A stretch of DNA of 64,000 nucleotides from the NCBI GenBank assembly GCA_033296885.1, contig MU863900.1, forward strand, positions 248,001 to 312,000, read 5' to 3'. The number at the start of each line of letters is the position of its first letter. Position 1 is the stretch's first letter. This DNA is from Triangularia verruculosa. Taxonomy: Eukaryota > Ascomycota > Sordariomycetes > Sordariales > Podosporaceae. The notes beneath the pieces are model-generated. The model was given only the letters and a program-made list of their open reading frames with translations. It ran no database searches and was not told the origin of the DNA. Below are positions 54,874 through 63,953 of this stretch, in pieces. Both the position numbers and the translations under genes were made by a program.

Positions 54874-55049
54874 AAGATCCTTATTATAATACCTGTCAAA
54901 CCGAATAGCTGCACTCTAGAAATGGCTCTTAGAGCTAAATAGACTTACCAGAAAGGTAGCATTCGACATATTAATCTAAGTTTTCGGTGATCCCGGATGT
55001 AGGAACGATATTTGGAGCGAGATGACTTGCCTGATTTAGACTAACTTAG

Positions 55050-55314
55050 AAATTGTTCCTGGCGTGGATGTTACGCTATATAAGTTATTTCTAACTTTAA
55101 TATAAATATTAATTCTCTATTATAACTTTTACACTTACTTTAAGTGGAATAGTTGTTAATGCAGTTAGGGTTATTTTCTAGTAACTTCTATTAAAAGCCC
55201 TTATAGCGCTAATAATAATTACCGTGGAATAGGTGTATATTTTAGAAATAGCTCTGCTATAGTCTACCTTTAGTATAGCTTAATCTTAGGTAGATTTAAC
55301 TATTACTTACCGTA
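55050..55314. other. Strongly AT-rich block, RIP-like
   Basis: Almost pure A/T runs with TA-rich words (ATTAATTCTCTATTATAACT and similar), no reading frame, and directly continuous with the C-to-T decayed tandem array. Fits repeat DNA mutated by RIP. Confidence 0.55.
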
Positions 55315-55512
55315 CTTAGGGCTTTGCTCACCGTGCTTAGGGCCTTACTTACCGTACTTAGGGTTTGTTTACTGTGCTTAAAGTTTACTTACCCTACTCA
55401 GGGCTTTGCTTACCCTGCCCAGGGCTTTACTTACCCTACTCAGGCCTTGCTCACCCTGCTCAGGGCTTTGCTCATCCCTGCTCAGGGCTTCTCCACTTCT
55501 GCTCAGGTTAAA
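55315..55512 (+). repeat. Degenerate tandem array, CTCACCCTGCTCAGGGCTTTG units (right copy)
   Basis: About ten units of 20-22 bp. The right-hand units are near consensus (GCTCACCCTGCTCAGGGCTT); toward the left, C becomes T step by step (TTTACTGTGCTTAAAGTTTA), merging into the AT-rich block. Same unit and orientation as at 45248-45375. Confidence 0.75.
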
Positions 55513-55978
55513 GCGGCGAGTGCTCAGGTCCAAGAACGGAAATGGAAATCGTCCATATCCAGATTCCGATATTGCAATGGATGTTGTATATATCTTCCAT
55601 CATCTGAAAAAGGTACTCTTCAGCATCACGGAAATCGTTGCTCCAGTCGGTCAGGAGTGCATCGTTGTGGTCATCGGGTACCGTGGAAGACTATAGACTG
55701 GTTAGCAAGGTCCATCAACACTACAGAATCAGCTCCGTACCTTACTGTAAAAAGTCATCCTGAATAGCTTCAATTGATTTTTGGTGATTGTTGCTATACA
55801 TTGGAAAGTGGAAAAGGTTGAAGATCACGCGAAAAAGTTGCTTTCTTGTGGCTGGTGGGCCCTGATGCCCGTGGGTTAAAAAGGGTGGTGCCCAAATACC
55901 CATATGGTGCCCCTGTAGTAGAAAGGCGGTGCCAACCTATCAGCCACCTTCCCAAAAGTTGACGCAGTCTTGCTTGTG

Positions 55979-56250
55979 CAGACTTAGACGACTTCCTTGC
56001 CCCTCATCTGACCTTCGTCACCAGCGTGGTCATCGAATTGGCGCGCTCGTCCACAAAGTTTGTTGAGATGCCTTTCGATATTCGAGATCCAGGCTTGGTC
56101 GTTGAGCGTCTCTTGATAGAATGGCGGGACATGGTCACCTTTGGCAAGGGTCTTGCCGGAGCAGCCTTGGTGGCGCTTATCATGAGAACTTCGCACGTTA
56201 CAGCACACGATCCCATCTTTACTATAGAATTTAAACACCGGTGGAATTCC
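55979..56250 (+). pseudogene. Truncated coding relic, unknown family
   Basis: From a CAG at 55980 the plus strand reads DLDDFLAPHLTFVTSVVIEL, ARSSTKFVEMPFDIRDPGLV, VERLLIEWRDMVTFGKGLAG and ALIMRTSHVTAHDPIFTIEF, a continuous, protein-like run. It then continues into the antisense of the neighbouring broken gene. No ATG exon upstream. It looks like the last exon of a lost gene, cut where the next sequence joins. I do not recognise the family. Confidence 0.35.
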
Positions 56251-56259
56251 AATTCCAAA

Positions 56260-57043
56260 TTAAGCGTCATGCCATGCTACCAATGCCAGAACGTGACAAA
56301 GGGCGACCCGTCTCCCTTCACGCGACTGAAGGTTCAACCAGCTCGTACTCTGCATTTGAACAAAGACTTCCTTCTCAGCATCACCGATAAGGGCCCTTTG
56401 CTCATTCTCATTTTCAGCATCGAGATACTCGAGGTAATCACTCCCGAAGGTGAAGTGTATAAAGCGGAGATGAGGTGACCTCCTCAGGCTTACCACGCCG
56501 GGCCTCATTCTCGTCCTCATCGAAATCATCCGTATCATTACCAAAATCGGATGAAGAAGGTAAGGTAGGAGATGAGGAACCGGGTATAGCCGTCCTGGAG
56601 GGGATGTAGCCTTCCCACTGTACGGATGTCCTCGCCCGCTGCGGATACACCTTCTCTGCCACAGGCTGAGCAGACTCGTGGCGAGCTGCGCGGGCAAGCG
56701 CGGCCCAGAAAAAGCCCTCGGGCAGTCGAAGTAGTTCACTTTCGGCCTGCTGGCACAAATTTCGGGGAGTTTCCCCAATCAGGGACCTGACTCGACCGAT
56801 GTCGACTCTCTGAGGTGGTGTATTCTGGCCCCCGCATACGGGGCAAGAATTGTGGTGAATATCGAGGAAGGTCGGTAGAAATGGAGATTTACGGCCAACG
56901 CGAAGCCTATAAGCGATTAAATGGCGAGGGTCCCATTGACTAGCAGGTTTCGTCCGCACCTCGGTGCTCATGTCCCAGATAACGTTGATGTCATCTAGCT
57001 TCTGCCTTTTGGCCGCTCGCGCCACGCTGTCAGGAGATTCCAT
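56260..57043 (-). pseudogene. Uncharacterised fungal gene with internal deletion (left member of head-to-head pair)
   Basis: The ATG at 57043 opens MESPDSVARAAKRQKLDDIN, then TKPASQWDPRHLIAYRLRVG, FLDIHHNSCPVCGGQNTPPQ, SLIGETPRNLCQQAESELLR, PEGFFWAALARA and DDFDEDENEARRGKPEEVTS. At 56480 or so the text jumps to RFIHFTFGSDYLEYLDAENE ... STSWLNLQSREGRRVALCHV plus LALVAWHDA and a stop (56260-56262). I recall both halves as belonging to one widespread fungal family of unknown function in which some 200 residues lie between them; those are missing here and the frame shifts at the join. The Cys pair CPVCGGQ suggests metal binding. Broken, unless the remaining frame ending LYTLHLRE is used. Confidence 0.6.
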
Positions 57044-57260
57044 CTGGAATTTAGGACAAGCTCTTGAGTAATATATAAGAATGATGAAGTACAACATTGC
57101 TTCTACTGTAAAAAGAGACCATATTTGTGTCGGGCTGGCGTGGGTAGCATTGGGGCTCGGTGCAGAACGTGTGGGCATTATGTCACCTGATCTGGCGGGG
57201 CCATTCAAATAACGCGTCCATCCCACCGCGACCACTCTCCCAGACCTTGCCCAACACAAA
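57044..57260. promoter_or_regulatory. 217-bp bidirectional promoter of the head-to-head pair
   Basis: Separates the two ATGs of the divergent pair. Too short for two independent promoters, so the genes were probably co-expressed. It contains a TA-rich part (ATATATAAG near 57070). Confidence 0.45.
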
Positions 57261-58175
57261 ATGCCAACGTCTAATGCCAAATATGCGACTGAAGAGAAAC
57301 CTGATGTACCGCCCAAGCGGCTGAAAGAAACGGAACCGGCATCAATCAACGACATTTTGCGCCAGCATAGTCGCGATCGCCTGTTTGTGTTGCCGCTGCA
57401 GTGGACAGCGCAGCACCTCGCCCTTCTCGGGTGTTACTTCGCCCGCAAAGAGATTGAACCGCACGGGTACGAGCAAGCCCAATTCCCGGAAGCGTTCCGG
57501 CTTACTGCCTGTCAACTACCGGATAGCATTATAGCAAAGACGGCAATCATCTGCGATCTTCTCGAGCACTTCAAGCTCAGCCGTTACGGCACCAAGCTCG
57601 ACTTTCAATTCGATCGACGGGTAGTCGCGTCTCTCGAGACCGATGGTGTCTTCTCGCCCGCCCCAACCCCACCAAGGCTTGCCTACCTCGATCTCGAAGC
57701 CACGCAATTACGCCGCGACAATTCCGTCCCGTTCATCAGATCCCGCCGGCCTAACCCGCCCGCTGTCCGTCTGCAGCGTAAGCGGCGACGGCGCCTCCGG
57801 CCGGCCAAAGACATCGAGGATCCCTATATCGCGGCCGTTCTGATTGCCCTTGCCCAGGAACAGTACTACCGAGACCAAGCCGCGCCAACCGGTCCTGACC
57901 CCAAGGTATAACCTAGGTAATGCGATGCCGCGCTCGGGTGCCACGGGCTAACAGTGTTTGAAAAGGTTCATCTACTGGCCGCCAAGGGAGATAACCTCTA
58001 TTTTTACACAGCTCTCATCCCCTCTCACTTTCTCGACCGGTTTGACCAGCCCACACAACGGTACCCAATCAGCCCAATCCCCATTACATACGTCCAGATT
58101 CCAATACGACCGGAGGGAGAGCTGCTAAGCTCAATGAAACTCGTCCTGTCCAACTTGAATTGCGCAGCAAATTAA
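57261..58175 (+). CDS. Uncharacterised fungal protein (right member of head-to-head pair)
   Basis: The ATG at 57261 opens a 215-codon exon: MPTSNAKYATEEKPDVPPKR, then DILRQHSRDRLFVLPLQWTA, QHLALLGCYFARKEIEPHGY, LRRDNSVPFIRSRRPNPPAV and a basic run (RLQRKRRRRLRPAKD). Exon 2 (57966-58175) gives VHLLAAKGDNLYFYTALIPS, FLDRFDQPTQRYP and MKLVLSNLNCAAN. I joined them through a 60-nt intron (57906-57965; donor GTATAA, GGCTAAC branch, AAG acceptor); the acceptor is weak, and read-through stops at 57909-57911. The basic run could be a nuclear signal. No known domain. Its partner on the other side of a 217-bp promoter is broken, while this gene looks complete. Confidence 0.55.
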
Positions 58176-58216
58176 GAATAACGTCAGAAAGAGCTGGGAA
58201 ATAAGTATTCAGGGTA

Positions 58217-58617
58217 TTAAACCGGGTGTCCCTTGCTTTGCAATCTTCTATGCCAACATTCCTCTTCTTTCACTGCATCATTGGGTATCTCTAGGCACTG
58301 CTTCACCATCTCTTGCGACTCTTCAAAGCTGACTGTGTCTCTAAACGGGCGATCGTCATGGATCTGCAATACTCGACATCAGATTCCAGTGTTCACCTAG
58401 AAAGGCGAACTCAGCGGAAGTATCCATGTTGGTTGATATAGACGATATCGTCTCTCGAGATACCATGCCTATCGATGTTGTCGATACTGCGAAGTATTGG
58501 CTTGGAGCCGAAAAGCCTGACATCTTCCTCATTATCCATACATTCTATAAAATGATGTCCACCATAGCTTCCCGGCCCTAATCTCCTGCTCATCTCTCGC
58601 GTCGCGGCGTCCGCCAA
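58217..58617 (-). pseudogene. Possible decayed two-exon gene, unknown family
   Basis: The minus strand reads GPGSYGGHHFIECMDNEEDV, RLFGSKPILRSIDNIDRHGI and SRDDIVYINQHGYFR, then a TGA. After a CAG near 58364 it continues IHDDRPFRDTVSFEESQEMV, KQCLEIPNDAVKEE and a stop at 58217. A splice between the halves would need a donor at CGCTGAGTT, which lacks GT, so the site may be mutated. No ATG in frame upstream; another frame (58532-58726) overlaps. Weakly supported. Confidence 0.28.
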
Positions 58618-59203
58618 CGATGATTAAGTTGGCTGTATCTGCATTTTCTCCGAGGATTCGGATCCGTTGCGTACAGCACAACGGATCACTTTCCGAGCTG
58701 CTAAAGCAACATAGAGCCCGATTCATACCCCCGAGTGAGGGAGAGGATGGACGAAAGAAGAACCCTCGGCTCTATGCTGTGCCGAGGCAGAAGCACATTC
58801 CCAAGAAGTCCTGGCAGCGGCGAACCACACCCTGAGATTAATGCGGACTGGGCCAAAAGATGTTGTCGGGTGTGACTATATAGGCACTGTTTCTCTACTT
58901 GCTTTGGAAATTTAGCAATGTTGAGAAATCTCGCCATTGTAGCAATTGAACATTGTCTTGGTTTCACAGTTGTTGTTGATTTGCTCGCCGAGACCGTTTT
59001 AGGTTAACGGCCAGGCCTCGGCGGATGACTCAGGAGTTTCCGAACCAATCAACCTTGCAATGGGGTTTTTTTCTTGGGCTCTCAAGGGACAATATTTAAG
59101 ATATCACATTAGTCTTTGCCTTCAAACATCATATTTCAAAGATCTCTTGAGCAGCCCTCTCTCGATTTTCCCTTCGAATTCCTACAAAGCATCTTGGCAA
59201 AAG
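58618..59203. other. Intergenic before the SGNH hydrolase
   Basis: Short overlapping frames without family resemblance. A TATA-like AATATTTAAG lies at about 59091-59100, followed by a CT-rich leader, which argues that the start of the next gene is the second in-frame ATG. Confidence 0.4.
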
Positions 59204-59983
59204 ATGGAGCCACCGCCGCCATCCTCCACATCGCCCAACCTGGAAGCCTTGAACAAGATCGCAAAATACAAACTCCGCTCTTTCGAAACTTCTCTTAATT
59301 CGCACATTCCCCTTATCGAATCCTTGACCGCTCCCACGTTTCCCGATGTTGTTCTGATAGGAGACTCCATGATCGAAAGGATGCTCACCACCGCTCGCTG
59401 TGGTCCAAACCTTGTCTCTCCCTGGCCATCAAATGAGATGCTCGCCGATGGAGATGACGAGCAACTTCCAAGTGGCCAGGTGTTGAACTTGGGGGTAGGG
59501 GGCGATAGGATACAGAATGTTGCCTCCCGACTGATTGGGGATCAAGCGCAGGGCTTGAGGAGCGTTGCAAAAATGCTGGCCGAGCAGAAGAGTGTCAAGC
59601 TTTGGGTTTTGCACGTCGGGACCAATAATCTGAGCCCAAAAAAAGGGCTAGAAGACAAAGATGTACCCGCTCTGAAAGTTTTGATCGAGGCGCTACTGGA
59701 GATTGGGAGGGTTGGTTGCAAGGTATTGGTGACGGGATTGTTTCTGAGGAAGGATATAGCCGGGGACAAGATTGAGGAGGCAAATGATAAGATACTACGG
59801 GTGATAGGGAGTATCAACGATGGGATGCCAGGGACGGTGGTTTGGCTGCCAGCAACCGAGGAGGTAAAGGAAGATCATTTGGCGGACCACGTGCATTTGA
59901 CTGAAGAGGGATACAAATTATGGATTGGCAGGTCACTGGCTAAGGAGGTGATGATACTAATCAAGTGTATTGACGGAGAGTAA
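59204..59983 (+). CDS. SGNH/GDSL-type hydrolase
   Basis: Intronless esterase/lipase-fold protein of about 259 residues, like platelet-activating-factor acetylhydrolase-type SGNH proteins. Block I: VVLIGDSMIERM (catalytic Ser in GDSM); block II: LNLGVGGDRIQNV (Gly); block III: LHVGTNNLSP (Asn in GTNN); block V: DHLADHVHLTEEGYKLW (Asp and His in DxxH). All four SGNH residues are present. No signal peptide at this start. An in-frame ATG at 59060 would add 48 residues but lies before a TATA-like AATATTTAAG and gives no useful leader, so 59204 is preferred. Substrate unknown. Confidence 0.85.
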   Translation: MEPPPPSSTSPNLEALNKIAKYKLRSFETSLNSHIPLIESLTAPTFPDVVLIGDSMIERMLTTARCGPNLVSPWPSNEMLADGDDEQLPSGQVLNLGVGGDRIQNVASRLIGDQAQGLRSVAKMLAEQKSVKLWVLHVGTNNLSPKKGLEDKDVPALKVLIEALLEIGRVGCKVLVTGLFLRKDIAGDKIEEANDKILRVIGSINDGMPGTVVWLPATEEVKEDHLADHVHLTEEGYKLWIGRSLAKEVMILIKCIDGE

Positions 59984-60071
59984 GGGAAGCAAAGGCACGA
60001 GTTGTATTCCCTATTACGTGGAGACGGTACATACCTAATTTGACAGTCTCGTGTACCCTTTTAGCATGCTT

Positions 60072-61499
60072 CTATCTCATTATACAGCCCGGTGCATTCA
60101 AGAAATCGGCGTCTCTTACGCCTTGAAGAATCCAATATCCTCTCTTCTGTATTTCTGATTCTGTACTCGAGACGGCCAGCGACGACAACTTCTCCGAGCC
60201 CGCAGGCAGCTCTCGCCACCAGCGCAAGAGATCAGGTCGCATGTGTCTCGGCAGGCAGGTAGGGGGCAGATCATTGTCATCGTCGCCAAAACAGGACATA
60301 GCAAGAGCAAGCTTACAATCCTTCAAGTTTAGATCCATCATGGTGCTGACCATAGTATCAATGACATGCAGAAATGACTCAATCACTTTGTGTCTTTCAT
60401 CCCTCTCTATCCAGCGGACCCTGTAAGATACTATACAGGTGTGGAGACTCAAAAATATCTTTTTCAGCCCAGGAAGGTGTTTTGGAAGCATATCCATCAG
60501 ACCTTGGAATGTTTCCAGTCTATCCTGGTCCGGCGGTATGGGTATGGTGCTAAAGTCATCCGTGTTCCAGTCACAGATGGTCGGCCGTAGGGTCCAGTGC
60601 AATTCGACTGAGGTCAGGTTCGCTAACTGGTTCCTGGGGAGCAAGTTGGGAAGCCTTTGAAACATTAGGTGACCCTCCAAGATGATGTTATTGTCTTGGT
60701 ACAGTATCATTGATCCTTCCATATAACACCTTTTTGACGACAGTAGAAATCCCATAGCACCTATCTGGCAGCCATAAAGACTTCTGATAGCGGCAGGCAT
60801 CTGTTTGAGTTTACGACGGCATGAAGGGCCATCGGGTCTTTGTCGTTGAAACAGACAGCTATCCCGCTTTCTGTGCTCATGCAACAGTTTGACCCGGTTA
60901 TCGAAGTCGTCCTGGCCACCATAGTGTACCGGGTGGTTGATTGTGTGCAGATGACATACACTACTGGACCACTTCCATTTTGTCGCGCGACAACCTTCAG
61001 CCCCAGACGTTGTGCTCGTGATGCCCTTGTTGAGAAACCCCTCGTAATCCTCCGAGTTTGGGACGCACCGCGATGGCTCCACGCGAACAATACGATGATA
61101 CGACAGCTCTGGCCGTTTGCTGTCACGCGGCCCACGTCCGCGTAGAGTTTTCCAGTGTTTTTCAACGTTTTTTGCAGTTGCCCACCGGCCCGGTCGCGTC
61201 CGATTGATCTTTGGTCTTTCCGTAGTGTCGCAATCTTGGGTTGGGGAGGAGACCTGATCGTCGTGGGCGTATTCCAGTTCAGCATGGAGGTGAAGACTCC
61301 TTCCTCCAAACGCCTCGCGGAGGATCATTTCGCGGATTTCAAATGAGAAGCGCTGAAAAAAAGGGCTGAAAGAAGTGCGTGGCCCTGGAGCGGGGCGATG
61401 ATCCGCGTTCACCGGAATCGGGGCATCGAGTTGTGGCGCATTGCGGACAGTGGCGGTGATCTGTTCTCTACGAAATAGCTTGCGCAAGTAGTCATGCAT
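60072..61499 (-). CDS. DUF7730-like fungal protein
   Basis: Intronless 475-residue ORF. The N-terminal part has FSPFFQRFSFEIREMILREA followed by FGGRSLHLHAE, the opening of the fungal DUF7730 (F-box-like or 2EXR-like) module. The centre has a Cys/His/Lys-rich stretch, then MGFLLSSKRCYMEGSMILYQ and LTSVELHWTLRPT, matching the family's later blocks (rows of 'former-record' helices and a beta strand). No TM or signal. Family name is from memory. Two ATGs lie close together (61499 and 61495 in another frame). Function unknown. Confidence 0.65.
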   Translation of the reverse strand: MHDYLRKLFRREQITATVRNAPQLDAPIPVNADHRPAPGPRTSFSPFFQRFSFEIREMILREAFGGRSLHLHAELEYAHDDQVSSPTQDCDTTERPKINRTRPGRWATAKNVEKHWKTLRGRGPRDSKRPELSYHRIVRVEPSRCVPNSEDYEGFLNKGITSTTSGAEGCRATKWKWSSSVCHLHTINHPVHYGGQDDFDNRVKLLHEHRKRDSCLFQRQRPDGPSCRRKLKQMPAAIRSLYGCQIGAMGFLLSSKRCYMEGSMILYQDNNIILEGHLMFQRLPNLLPRNQLANLTSVELHWTLRPTICDWNTDDFSTIPIPPDQDRLETFQGLMDMLPKHLPGLKKIFLSLHTCIVSYRVRWIERDERHKVIESFLHVIDTMVSTMMDLNLKDCKLALAMSCFGDDDNDLPPTCLPRHMRPDLLRWWRELPAGSEKLSSLAVSSTESEIQKRGYWILQGVRDADFLNAPGCIMR

Positions 61500-61600
61500 G
61501 GTAAAAGATGGCGGAGCAAGTCGAGTAATTTTTAGAAGGATGGGAACGCGAAGGACATTGGACTTTGGATTACGGATAAGATTGCGATGCTCTTTGATCC

Positions 61601-62146
61601 CTATTTCTTCTCCCCCCCTGCGGGACCAGCCTGCACCCGCGTTCCCTTGGCAACCTCTTCGCCCTCAGAAAGCAGCTTCCTTTCCTTGCCTCCCCAGTAA
61701 TGCCAGTCCAGGAACCGGTAACCCTGAACACTCTGAGCAGTGGCGTTTACGGTGTGGCAGCCGAACAAAAGTCCATTTGGCGGTCTGACAGCAAGAGAGA
61801 AGCGCATGAACGTAAATGCGTACACGATGAGGGCGCAAGTCATCTTGCCCGATATTCTGCCCGGCCATTTCAGTCAACCTCACGGGCCACGGCGTACAAA
61901 GAGGGTCACAGAGAAAGCTTACAAGTCAGGGCTTTTTTGCGTGTCAGCTATTGCTGCAAGAGGAATGGTAAAATTGGAGGCTGGGCCCCAGAAGTCTGAC
62001 CAGGTCGGCGCTTGTCAATTGCTGATACTGACCACTGGCACGGTGAAGCGATGATAGGAAGGGCACTTACGCGTTGAGCAAAAGTAGTCGGTCCAGGGAT
62101 TCGACCTGATTTTGGCATTTGCCGCCTTGATGAATGCAGCCGCCAT
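61601..62146 (-). CDS. Mitochondrial pyruvate carrier subunit 1 (MPC1)
   Basis: Inner-membrane subunit of the heterodimeric carrier that brings pyruvate to the matrix. Exons 62071-62146, 61923-61995 and 61601-61856 give 134 residues, the normal length. Introns 75 and 66 nt (GTAAGT...CAG and GTAAGC...CAG, with a TTGACTGA branch). Sequence: MAAAFIKAANAKIRSNPWTD, then HFWGPASNFTIPLAAIADTQ and KSPDLISGKMTCALIVYAFT, FMRFSLAVRPPNGLLFGCHT, VNATAQSVQGYRFLDWHYWG. The FWGP-NF-IP-A-D-KSP-IS and FMRF-LAV-P-N-LLF-CH-N-Q--QGYR words are the MPC signature. Easily missed, as two exons are under 80 nt. Confidence 0.93.
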
Positions 62147-63047
62147 GATGGTTTGACAACAAGGTCACAGGTACCTAGATAGGTTGCCTCGAGGTTTCAA
62201 TGGTATGACGTTGAAAATGTTGGGGCTAAGGGTGAATCCTTCTGCAGACTCCGGTTCGGAGGGAGACGGACTGTGTTACACAGCCAATCAAAGCAGTTCA
62301 CCATATTGGATTCCCTGTCCTCTTCGGACTGGGCGTCACGTGGAGGGCTGGTGACGGAAATATGATATCAGCGCGATTGGAACGTAACAGTCTAGGTGCC
62401 TTGTGTAATTGAGAAGATGCGGGAACATCTCAGATGCTGTGCTTTCTGTCTGCCTCTTCATGTAGGTATGTAGAAGAGATAAGGTTTAACAACGCGTCGT
62501 CGTTAAATGGGCCTGTGTTGGCTCCAGTCGTCAATCCCGTTTGATGAGAACATAACATGAGAGTTGAACTTTATTTGACAAACTAAAAATGGGCGCGGGC
62601 TGCGGGACGGTTGTTTTACAAAACGCTCTTGGCGAGGATTTGCGGTTTTCCCAGTGGTTGTCGTTGCTGGGGAGCGGGAGGGTCTAAGGATCGCCGACCG
62701 GCCATATGCGGCCAGCCTAGGTGGCTGTATTGAAAGGCGCAACCAAGTGCTCGGCGGCTACAACGCACCTCTGAACCGCCAGTCTGGTTCAGGCCAACAC
62801 GTCAGAGACTCTAGCCAAGGTCCTTTAAGGTGTAAGATTGTGCTGCCTTTCCACCTTGTTGTGATGCGAAAGCTTCCGCCTGAGCGCCCTCGACTGGATG
62901 TGGTGTCTGGGTTTGACATCTTTATGTCTCAGGACTCCCCCAGTTCAGACTTCTCTTCATCACTACCTGTTCATATTACGTCCGAGACATCCATCTAGGC
63001 AAATTACCAACGTCTTTCAAGCTGAAACGCCCCAAAGTGCTGTCGAC
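62147..63047. other. Divergent intergenic, 900 bp
   Basis: Promoters of MPC1 (-) and of the small secreted protein (+). The frame 62503-62742 (-) and those on + show no family or good start. GGTACCTAGATAGG occurs near 62170. Confidence 0.4.
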
Positions 63048-63271
63048 ATGCGAACTGCAGTTTTCTTTCTCGCGGCGCTCATTGCCCTGGCGGCAGCAGC
63101 ACCGGAAATGACCATGGAAAAGCTTCAAGAGCGCGCCCTCTGCGTAAGTGAACACGTTCCTCAGCAGCCACTATCTCAGCAGGAATACCATACTAATAAT
63201 AGACGACCGTACAGACCTGTAACGAAAACCGCTGCCGTGGCCCAGCTTGTTGTGCGAATGGGACATGTTGA
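63048..63271 (+). CDS. Small secreted cysteine-rich protein (54 residues, six Cys)
   Basis: Exons 63048-63143 and 63203-63271 (59-nt intron, GTAAGT, TACTAATA, TAG) join in phase. A clear signal peptide (MRTAVFFLAALIALAAAA) is followed by a short propeptide-like PEMTMEKLQERAL and a compact Cys domain C-x5-C-x4-C-x4-CC-x4-C (CTTVQTCNENRCRGPACC, ANGTC, stop). Even Cys number, CC pair and size suggest a disulfide-knotted extracellular peptide, as in many candidate effectors or antimicrobial-like peptides of fungi; no function can be assigned. It would be missed by a search for ORFs over 60 codons without splicing. Confidence 0.72.
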
Positions 63272-63832
63272 TACAAGAAGCGCCATTTCATTCCATTAGC
63301 ATAAACCAGCGGCACAGATTGCTTGCGTATTGACGACGACACGATGTATGTTATAATGACTCGGGGAACGGGAATTGTGTGGCGTTTGCGGTTTCTCTTT
63401 TGGTAGAAGAGTTTGGCGACCCAGGCAGGCAAATCAGCAGGTTCATGTCAGTGTTCGCATAATGGGAAGGAAAACAGCGGGCTCAAGCCGGACCATCAAC
63501 AAACATCTCGGCCCCTTTGTTGGACGCTGGTATATAGGGCCTATAACTTCGTTTGCAATTTCGGAAAACACCTTGATGTAGGACCGCGTTCAGGGCCGGA
63601 GGCTCAAACAATGGTGAATTCTCGATCAGTGGTCATCTGGTTGATACCTGAAGTAGGTCGCAACTAAAAGTTGAACTTCCCCCGCGACTTATCACGTCCA
63701 TCGGGGCGAGATATGAAAGACGTCGAAGAGCCATGGGTATGTACAATCTTGGAGACTGTTGTTGGTGTATATTCGGATGAGGAAAAGGGTTGATAAAGTG
63801 TGACCCACGTTCTGTCTGTTGTCGACGTCGCC
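63272..63832. other. Convergent intergenic, 560 bp
   Basis: Lies between the 3' ends of the small secreted protein gene and the right-edge gene. No supported feature. Confidence 0.4.
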
Positions 63833-63953
63833 TCACAAGACAGGAGCCCGACGACGCAATCCTGACCATGTCCCGGTCTCTTCAGCCTCATATACTTTAG
63901 TCCAACGTTCAGGTGTGGGATCAAGCTCCATTGCTTTTGCTACCTCCTCCATT
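63833..63953 (-). CDS. Last exon of a gene entering from the right edge (partial)
   Basis: After a CGTCGCAG acceptor (63956-63954) the minus strand reads MEEVAKAMELDPTPERWTKV, YEAEETGTWSGLRRRAPVL and a stop at 63833-63835. The upstream sequence has an in-frame TAA, so an intron is needed; its donor is outside the window. The composition is protein-like. Family not recognised. Confidence 0.35.

Noticed and set aside
58620..58835. 71-residue plus-strand frame ending KKSWQRRTTP
   Set aside because: Overlaps minus-strand coding-like text, no family, no spliced partner; cannot be supported.
62503..62742. 79-residue minus-strand frame upstream of the small secreted protein
   Set aside because: No domain, low conservation-like character, lies in a divergent promoter.
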